DNA of 10,546 nucleotides, from the NCBI GenBank assembly GCA_016208805.1, contig JACQXL010000219.1, forward strand, positions 1 through 10,546, written 5' to 3'. How positions within the stretch are numbered: the stretch's first letter is position 1; every line of letters starts with the position of its first letter. This document shows, piece by piece, positions 1-7,600 of the stretch. The notes under the pieces are model-generated. The model worked only from the letters and a program-made list of their open reading frames with translations, did not search any database and had not been told where the DNA came from. This DNA comes from Planctomycetota bacterium. GTDB taxonomy: Bacteria; Planctomycetota; MHYJ01; JACQXL01. The translations under genes and the position numbers were made by a program.

Positions 1-1101
1 TCCTCCATAATTTGCGCCAATACCCAAATTTGTTGTCGGGGCGGCTATATTTCCTGTCAGTCCACCGCCTGTTGTTCCACTCCAAGATACTCCGTCAACA
101 TACATAGCCATTGTTCCCGCATTATAAGTCCCGACAATATGATGCCAGGAAGTCGTATCGGTGAATGTGTTTGTTGTCGTCAAACTATTTCCGGCATCTA
201 CACCATTATAGACATATAAAGATATCGTATTACCAGGGTTTATCCTTAATAGAAGAGAGTCCCAACCAGACGTATCACCCATTCCCCATATAGTGTGATA
301 AGCGCCAGTACTACTTCTTTTCACCCACGCCTCTACAGTAAATTGGTTTGTCCCGCCAATTCCAGAAACACCGCTGGTTTTTGACACATAATCATTCGTG
401 CCGTCAAACTGGCCGGCGGAGCCGAATTTCCCTGCCGTGTATCCCATCCCGCCGTTAAGAGTGCCGTGATTAGCGTTTCCTGATGTATCTTGCGCGTTGT
501 CATCTAAAGTCCAGGCGCCCTTTACCGGTTGCCCGCCATCAATCTCCCGGATAAAAGTATTAGCGACGCTGGAGGCGGCCGGCTCCGCCGGATTGTTATA
601 ATATACGTATATCGTTGTGGCAGTTGATGCCGGTAAACTATCAACCTCCACCCATATCTTGGCGGTCAGTCCGACATCGTCCCATGACTCTATCCAGTAA
701 TCAAGCAGTGTTGAGCCGTCTGATTTAGTGAACCGGATGTCATCGCCGTTCGCCAGCACCTTTGCGAAATCAATATAATTAGGATTTGCCGGATTAGACC
801 CCTGAATCTCTATCAGCACCTGGTAATTTGTCAGGAGTGCACCGCTCGTCTCGGTGATGACGATGGGGCTGCGATTATCCCAGCCCGCCATTCCGCCAGC
901 CGAGGTGTAATCCACGGCAAATGCCGTCCCTGAAACCACAGATAAACACAGATAGACACAGATGAACCACCCCACTGTCATTGCGAGGCGGCGCCGAAGC
1001 AATCTCATAAATTTATCTCGTATAGCCACAGACCTGTCCCGTCGTATGACGGGATGAACACTGATGCCACAGATAATCCCAATTACTAATTTCTTGACCA
1101 T
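1..1101 (-). CDS. Secreted DUF2341/LamG protein, N-terminal 367 residues (3' end off the window)
   Basis: Open from ATG at 1101 to the left edge with no stop. The start has AAAAGGGGG 8 bases upstream. Residues 1-62 form a long export signal: a first short hydrophobic run (KKLVIGIIC), a charged stretch, then MRLLRRR at 32-38 and a hydrophobic core ending in the signal-peptidase-like site AFA|VD at 62/63. Translation could instead begin at Met32 (base 1008), which alone would make a normal 31-residue signal peptide, but its upstream sequence is a poor ribosome-binding site. Residues about 74-172 are a DUF2341 domain (TNYQVLIEI, DDIRFTKSDG, DYWIESW, TIYVYYNNP). Residues about 195-367 are a LamG/concanavalin-like domain (GAWTLDDNAQDTSGNANHG, QFDGTNDYV, FTVEAWVK, WHHIVGTYN, MYVDGV). 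The likely role is extracellular glycan or surface binding (inference). Unlike gene 2, its DUF2341 domain is continuous. Confidence 0.9.
   Translation of the reverse strand, partial: MVKKLVIGIICGISVHPVIRRDRSVAIRDKFMRLLRRRLAMTVGWFICVYLCLSVVSGTAFAVDYTSAGGMAGWDNRSPIVITETSGALLTNYQVLIEIQGSNPANPNYIDFAKVLANGDDIRFTKSDGSTLLDYWIESWDDVGLTAKIWVEVDSLPASTATTIYVYYNNPAEPAASSVANTFIREIDGGQPVKGAWTLDDNAQDTSGNANHGTLNGGMGYTAGKFGSAGQFDGTNDYVSKTSGVSGIGGTNQFTVEAWVKRSSTGAYHTIWGMGDTSGWDSLLLRINPGNTISLYVYNGVDAGNSLTTTNTFTDTTSWHHIVGTYNAGTMAMYVDGVSWSGTTGGGLTGNIAAPTTNLGIGANYGG
936..969 (-). repeat. 10-bp-period dispersed repeat encoding the gene 1 signal-peptide core
   Basis: On the minus strand ATCTGTGTCT, ATCTGTGTTT and ATCTGTGGTT follow one another with a 10-bp period and encode FICVYLCLSVV, the hydrophobic core of the gene 1 signal peptide. 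The same ATCTGTG unit with a 9-bp period encodes the signal-peptide core of gene 2 at 8736-8784. A related stretch at 1068-1095 matches 8757-8784 at 27 of 28 bases. Confidence 0.7.
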
Positions 1102-1109
1102 AATTAAAT

Positions 1110-1124
1110 CCCCCTTTTAACACG
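1110..1124 (-). promoter_or_regulatory. Ribosome-binding site of gene 1 inside a dispersed motif
   Basis: Minus-strand CGTGTTAAAAGGGGG holds the purine-rich site 8 bases before ATG 1101. The identical 15-mer occurs at 1583-1597 next to dispersed repeats. Shorter relatives lie at 10082-10094 (poly-G version) and 8936-8945. The ribosome-binding site therefore appears to be part of a repeated element rather than unique sequence. Confidence 0.5.
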
Positions 1125-1512
1125 TCTGCCCGACTATCGCAAAACCGATAGGCGGATTGTCCCGCTCTTTCATCACCTGGGATGACTCTTTCATCCCTTG
1201 GACTGAATCATTCATCCCTTGGGACAAGTCCTTTGTTCCTTGGAACAGACCATTCGTTCCCTGGAACAGACCGGTGGTTCCTTGGTACAAGCCGGTCGTT
1301 CCCCAGTACGAGCCGTTCATTCCCTGGAATGAGTCGTTCATTCCCCGGAATGAGTCGTTCATTCCCCGGAATGAGTCGTTCATTCCCTGGAATGAGTCGT
1401 TCATTCCCTGGTATGAGCCGTTCATTCCAGTGTCCGCTTCGTGAATTAGTTCACTAAGCCACGTTAACCCCCCGTTGCCTGCCCTGTCGTATGACGGGCT
1501 CCCCACTCCCAC
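1117..1512 (-). CDS. Doubtful small ORF with 7-residue repeats (possible hypothetical protein)
   Basis: A 131-codon frame beginning with GTG at 1512; GTG at 1506, with AAGG 6 bases upstream, is a better-placed start. About 13 copies of a seven-residue unit (GMNDSFQ, GTTGLFQ, GMNGSYQ) put Phe/Tyr and Met/Thr four and three residues apart, which is the a/d spacing of a heptad, but the units are rich in Gly, Asn, Asp and Ser, so a stable coiled coil is doubtful. The frame exists because the underlying DNA repeat is 21 bp, a multiple of three; two opposite-strand frames across the array are also open. Base-paired positions of the DNA palindrome change together, which suggests that DNA or RNA structure is the constraint. 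It overlaps the intergenic array and has no recognised domain. I regard it as more likely non-coding. Confidence 0.2.
   Translation of the reverse strand: MGVGSPSYDRAGNGGLTWLSELIHEADTGMNGSYQGMNDSFQGMNDSFRGMNDSFRGMNDSFQGMNGSYWGTTGLYQGTTGLFQGTNGLFQGTKDLSQGMNDSVQGMKESSQVMKERDNPPIGFAIVGQTC
1169..1441. repeat. 21-bp tandem array of small palindromes (12 full units plus one degenerate)
   Basis: Units start at 1169 and recur every 21 bases to 1441. The regular units (1316-1420) have the core CATTCC-NN-GGAATG, a 14-bp dyad with 6-bp arms (7 if the flanking T/A is counted), followed by a 7-base spacer such as AGTCGTT. Units 4 and 5 use GTTCC-NN-GGAAC, and unit 1 uses CATC...GATG. Three arm positions thus change as complementary pairs (T-A/C-G, G-C/A-T, C-G/T-A). 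Units 2, 3, 6, 7, 12 and 13 have mismatches in the arms. Confidence 0.9.
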
Positions 1513-1533
1513 CCTTATAATCTGCGTTCTATT

Positions 1534-1576
1534 TTACTGCTCTGGCCCCGGTGCGGCGCAGGCGGGCCTCGCCCTG
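1534..1576 (-). pseudogene. Decayed duplicate of the gene 2 3' end, including its stop codon
   Basis: The 39 bases ending in TAA at 1534-1536 align without gaps to the last 39 bases of gene 2, with 30 identities. The encoded tails are VEPASAPPGPEQ-stop in gene 2 and ARPACAAPGPEQ-stop here. Several differences are at third codon positions (GGT/GGG, CCG/CCA, GAA/GAG). The two stops are 111 bases apart and in the same frame, and the 36 codons between them are open. It looks like an old 3'-end duplication or the remnant of a paralogous gene. Confidence 0.55.
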
Positions 1577-1582
1577 CCGTAG

Positions 1583-1644
1583 CCCCCTTTTAACACGAAT
1601 CTCACGAATCCACGAATAATCCGTGTAATCCGTGTAATCTGTGG
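1583..1644 (-). repeat. Dispersed 9-bp-unit repeat directly after the gene 2 stop
   Basis: Minus strand from the stop codon: CCACAGATTA, then CACGGATTA twice with a 9-bp period, then ATTCGTGG, ATTCGTGAG, ATTCGTG and TTAAAAGGGGG. The stop TAA of gene 2 is itself the TAA of TAACCACAG, a motif that also heads the copy at 8736 on the plus strand. No terminator-like hairpin plus T-run is seen. Confidence 0.7.
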
Positions 1645-4600
1645 TTACTGTTCCGGACCCGGCGGGGCGGAGGCGGGCTCCACCGCCGCATATTTGCGCA
1701 CCCGGACATCGTCATAATACCCCTCTGATGTCGCACTCCAGAAACCCAATCCAATCGGATTAGCCGCGGTGATACCTGTTGTGGCTGTAGTTGCCTTCTC
1801 AAAGCCAGTGCTAAGGTTCTTAGCGAATAACGAGAGGTCGCTACCATTAAACCCCACCCGCATAAAGTACCACCTGTTGATATTGGCATTTATATCTTCA
1901 AACGACACCTGTCCTTTGGTTGCGCCGTCGTGGAAATACATATCGCTATTACCGGCTCCCCTCAGGACTACCTCAATGGGGTCATTGCCATCATAGCGAA
2001 TCCGGGGTAATATATGTACGGTAGGCGAGGCAACCACCACCTTGCTCCTTAACTCCAGAACCCCGTTGGCAAAGGTTGGCACAGATGGTAAGGCGACCGG
2101 CGCTGAACCATTGGTCGTTACCGTGAGTTTCATTACGCCATCGGCTTCGGTGGCGGCGCCGGCGCCGCCATTAAGGTCATATGCCTGCCATTTCGCGCCA
2201 TCTATTGCGCCATCATCAAAGTCGTCAAAGAAGTCAAAGGTACTCGCGCCACTGGACGATGCGGTCGCCGAGACGTTGCCGTAATACATTCGGATGGTGT
2301 TGCTCCCGACACCCAGTGTCGGGACTTTCAGCCAGAACCGGCTGTCCATCTCCTGCCAGAACGAATATTCTTGTGAACCATCTGAACTCGTGAACCGAAC
2401 ATCCGCATAATCGTGCCGGAGTTTAGGAGTTCCGGCGTTGTAGCGGGTGACAATTTCGCTGGCGGACAGGGCCCGGTTGTAGATGCGGGTCTCGTCAAGC
2501 GAACCATCAAAATAATAAGTAGCACCCAAATTATTATATACTCCCATCATTAGATTATAGTCATTGTTAACATTGCTGCCATAAGAAGCAGCACCATCTA
2601 TGGCCAAATTAGTATCTTCTGTTCCATTTATGTAAACATTAAAGCCAGACGATGTTCTTATCCAAACAATATGATTATAAGCACCAATATTAAGAGATAA
2701 GGAAGATGTCCAGTCTTTTGCATTAGACCCAGCATAAAGCCTTCCGTCTAATCTTTGTTGACCACCAACATTACGTAAATGCAAATCCCATCCACCAACA
2801 GCGCTCTGACCATAATCGCCCTTCATTATCAGATATTTCGCATCTTGTAATACATCAGGATAAACCCAAAGTTCTATTGTAAAATCTCCAGTTCCAAAAT
2901 CTAATGAATTATTATCACTAACATTCACATAATCATCCGTGCCGTCAAATGAGAGGGCATTGCCGAATCGGCCTGAGGTGGTCCAGGTTGGGTCATTGGG
3001 TGCGGCGGCTAAAGTCCCATTATTCCCGTTCCCACTCATATCTGCAACACTCGTCCCTGACCCCTCGCTAAAGTGCCAACTGCCGACCAGCCCGGAGCCG
3101 TAGCGGGTGCTGACCTCTTCGGCCGTTAGCGCCCGGTTGTAGATTTTCACCTCGTCTAATAAACCTCCGAACCAATTTCCGGAAGGGTCGTCGTTATAAT
3201 TTTTCCCAAACATTAACGGAGTATCAGAGTTATAAATAGAAGTCTGAAATGAACCGCTGGTAGTTGTATCAACTCTTTTGCCGTTCACATATATATAAAT
3301 ATAACCTGCTGCCCCTGTCTTATAAACAGCCGTTATATGTTGCCAAACATTGGCTGCGATAGCCCCATTATCGCTATCCCTGAAACAATAATTGGCGCCT
3401 CCATCCGAACTTATACCCAAAAAAACCAGTCCGGCAGAAGTAATACTTACAATATACGACCTATATCCGACGGTTCCCCATTTGGCAATTACCCTATGGT
3501 CTGTAGATAAGGATGGGTTTACCCAGAACTCAATCGTTAAATCACCGGTTATATCCAAACTCGCGCTATCCGGAACATCCACATAATCATCCACGCCGTC
3601 AAAGGAGAGTCCGTTGCCGAACCTTCCAGCCGCCGTCCAGGTTGGGTTATTAGGTGCGGCGGCTAAATTCCCGGTATTCCCATTTCCCGACGCATCAGCC
3701 GTCGTGATTCCAGTGCCCTCACTAAACGACCACGCCCCGACCGGGCCTGCACCGAAGCCGGCCAGGTTATCGCCGACAAAGTCGCCCGTGTCCCGGAACG
3801 GCTCTAACATCACCTGGTAATCCGTGTAATCTGTGGCTGTGTTGTTGGTGACCGTAATCGTCCGGTAGTTAGACCAAGGGTTGTTATTGGAGTTAGACAG
3901 GGTTTCAGAGTTGATGACGACCTGGTTGCCCAAGACCGCGGTCGGCTCTATGGATGAGGTTTTGCGGATACGGATTGTGTCCACAATGCCATTAGAGCCC
4001 GGGGTATTACTGGCGAATCGTATGTAATCTATTTTTGTCCAGGCAACACCCCAAGCGTTAGCCCGCCAGACGGTCCAATCACCATTATTTATTTTTGCCC
4101 GCCACTTGTCATCGCTTGTCCGCCATTGCAATTGGACCGTATACCAGGTATTAACCGCAAAGGATTGGATAAGTTGCCACGCACCACTTTCAAACATGGA
4201 TATATTCCCATCAGCGAAGGTAAAATAGAATTGAGCGCCTGATGCATTTTCCCCCAATATAAGCTGATGCACGTAACCAGTTGTTCCTAAACCACACATC
4301 CGACATATCATTTCACCGTCTTCCGGTCCTGAAGCAAGAAAATACCTATAGATATTGGCAGATGCTGTATTTTTAACCTTAATGGCTTTTATTCCTTCAG
4401 AAACGGTTGTTCCTTGAACCTCAACATCTGAGTCGCCTGACCAGTTGCCTTGTCCGTTCAACGTGCCATCGGTATATGAATTAAAATCATCGCCGAAGGC
4501 AAAGGTATTGCCGATATTAGACGAATTCGTGGCACTGGAATTACCGTAATACATCCGGATGGTGTTGCTCCCGACACCCAGTGTCGGGACTTTCAGCCAG

Positions 4601-7600
4601 AACCGGCTGTCCGTCTCCTGCCAGAACGGCAGTTCCTGCGAACCGTCCGAGTTGGTGAATCGGACATCGGCATAGTCGTGGCGCACCTTGGGCGTTCCGC
4701 CGTTGTAGCGAGTGATAATCTCCGAGGCGGACAGGGCCCGGTTGAATATCTGGACTTCGTCTATTGTGCCGTTGAATAACGACTCAATATAGGTTTGTCT
4801 CCTAAGAGCACCAATGGTAGATATATTAATATTATTATATGTTCCTGCTATTAGATTAATAGCCTCTGCTATCTGCACCCCATCTACATAACCAGTAATT
4901 ACGCTACCATTTTTTACATAAACTATATAATGCCAGCCATTATCAATCTTAGGAAAAGATACTGAAGTCCAACTTAACGCACTAGTATCATCATTTCTTG
5001 AACTAATACTTAAGTAATCGTTGTTGGAATCTGCCGCATCAATTCTTATTAGCCAATAAGGATAGGCAGAATTACTACTGCTACCATGACTAAAATACTC
5101 GCCTTGATATCCTGCCCCGTTTTTTTTCTGCCATAACGAAATAGTCCAATTACTTAACAAATCTACTTTCTTATTTCCAACATCAACATAATCATCCACC
5201 CCATCAAAGGAGAGTGCCTTGCCGAATCTGCCGTCTACCCAGGTTGGACCGGTGGCGGTCGGGCTAAGCGTCCCGTTATTCCGGTAATCTGTGGAATCTG
5301 TGGCTATGGAACCAGCGCCCTCCGAGAAATGCCAGCTCCCGACCAGGCCCGAGCCGTAGCGGGTGCTGATTTCTTCAACCGACAGCGCCCGGTTGTAGAT
5401 TTTCACCTCGTCCATCAGGCCGCCAAAATAACTTGATCCACCATATTGCCCAAATATTAACGGCGCATTCAAATCCGGCATTGTTAGTGAGACACTTGTT
5501 GATCCTTTTGATACTCCATTAACATAAATATTCCAATTACTTCCATTTCTCGCCATTACTATATGGTACCATTGTCCTACTTGAAGACCCGCTCCTGAAG
5601 TTGCAAAGTTGATGACAGGGCTGTTATTAAAAAAACTGATTTCATTTGAAGAATTTATAACAAGTAGCCAAAGATTATTTCCATCTACATACTGTGCAAC
5701 TAGACCCTGCTGAGCGGATTGTTTATTAAACTTAAACCACGTTTCTATTGTGAAATTTCCTGCTCCAAAATTCCAATTATTTGAATCAGGCGCTTGCACA
5801 TAATCATCCACCCCGTCAAAGGATAGTCCGTTGCCGTATCTTCCAGCCGCCGTCCAGGTCGGGTCATTAGGTGCGGCGGCTAAATTCCCGGTATTCCCGC
5901 TTCCCGACGCATCTGCCGTCGTATTTCCAGTGCCTTCACTAAATGCCCAGCTCCCAACTAATCCTGTATTATTGATGCCGTCATTGAGGCACTCGCCCGT
6001 ATCCCGGAACGGTTCAAGCATCACCTGGTAATCCGTGTAATCTGTGGCTCCGGTATTGGTAATTGTAATCGGTTTATAGAATGCCCAGGTGCCGCCGCCC
6101 GGATTGGTCAGGTTGCCGGTGGTGAACTGCTGGTTTTGTCCGTAGGTCGTGCCGCTGGGATTGTTGGCCACGGCCCGGAAGTTATAGGTCGCGCCCGGAG
6201 AGAGCGCGGTTAACGTGGCGGTGACCGCGACGTCCACAGCGCCACTGCCCAAACTCTGCGCAGAGGTAGTATTCCCATAGGCCGCGGTCAGCCCCCATTC
6301 AAACCAGCCGGCGCTGGCCGCGCCGTTCGGATTGACCGTGCCGTTTAACTGGGCCGAGGATATGGTGATATTTGTGGCCGCGGTGGTATTCACGGTCGGC
6401 GTTGAGATGGTATTGTTCACCGTGATGGTGATTGCTTCCGAATCGGATAAATTCGGACTGCCGTTATCGGTCGCGGTAAAGGCGATATCAGGATAAACGC
6501 CGGATTGGGTGGAGGAAGGTGTCCACTGGAAGAGACCTGAAGTGGAATTAAGGCTTGCGCCTGGGGGAAGAGCGCTGGAATAGGTGAGCACATCGCCCGC
6601 ATCCGCATCCGTGGCCGTAATCACAAATGCCAATTCCACGCCTTCATCGGCGGTCTTGTTGCCGATGGCCTCTAACACCGGCGTCTGGTTGACCTCCTGC
6701 ACCGTTATGGAGATGACCTCTTCAGCATACAGGTTCGGACTGCCGTTGTCCGTCACTCGGAACGTTACATTATTATATACGGCGGACTGGGTGTAGGAAG
6801 GAGTCCAGTCAAAGGTGCGGGTGGCGGGCGTAAACGATGCGCCGGACGGCAGGTTACTGGCTGTATATGTCAGCCCATCGCCGTCGTCATCAGTTCCGGT
6901 AATGACAAACGAGATGGCCACGCCCTCGTCGGCAACCCGGTTGCCAATCTCCGTTAAAACCGGCGGCCGGTTGACGTTATTAACCGTAATCCAGATGGGC
7001 TCTGAATCGGTCAGCCCGCTGGAATGAGCCGTAAAGACGACGTTATAATTGCCGGATTGAGAGTAGTTGGGCGACCAGTTGAAAGCGCCGCTGACTGCGT
7101 TCAACGTTGCGCCGGTCGGCGTTGAGGTCATTGAATAGGTAATGGCGCCGCCGTCCGGGTCTATGGCCGCGAGCGTGAATGGGAGGTTGCCGCCCTCATT
7201 GACGATTTGGTTACCGGGGTTGGTCAGGACCGGCGGCCTATCCACATTATTGACCGTTATCGTGATGGCTTCTTCCGCCCACAGCCCACCCGTATCAGTC
7301 ACCCGGAACTTAACATCAGGATAACTGCCGGCCTGGTCGTAGTCCGGGGTCCAGCCGAAGGCGCGAGTGGTCGGCGTAAATACCGCGCCTGCGGGAAGAC
7401 CTGTGGCTGAATATGTTAACGTATCGCCCGCATCCGGGTCTGAGCCGGCGACCGTAAAGGTGAGTAACGTATTCTCGTTGACCGTCTTATTGCCGACGGC
7501 CGTAAGCGCCGGCGCCCGGTTAACATTATTGACCGTGATGGCGATGGTTTCTTCGGCATAGTCGCCCCAGTTATCCGTGGCCCGGAACTTGACGCCTGGA

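Larger units (their letters stand above)
1690..6090 (-). repeat. Tandem duplication of a ~2.2-kb DUF2341-LamG-LamG-DUF2341-sandwich module inside gene 2
   Basis: Module copy 1 spans about 3955-6090 and copy 2 about 1690-3882. Linker DNA is strongly conserved between copies, for example 3581-3733 against 5798-5950 and 3096-3175 against 5346-5425, while the interiors of the LamG domains are divergent and visibly more AT-rich. Each LamG begins VGSW/AxxFSEGxG, reaches FDGxDDYV, and ends with DExxIYNRALSxxEIxTRY. Confidence 0.85.

Noticed and set aside
1102..1160. Promoter for gene 1 (TTGCGA-17-TAAAAG on the minus strand)
   Set aside because: Only 4 of 6 matches in each box, and the -10 would overlap the ribosome-binding motif; not convincing enough to annotate.
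1157..1457. Two plus-strand ORFs over the 21-bp array (FIPWNES and FPGMSRS repeats)
   Set aside because: Both arise because a 21-bp unit keeps any stop-free frame open; no start signal or flanking coding sequence.
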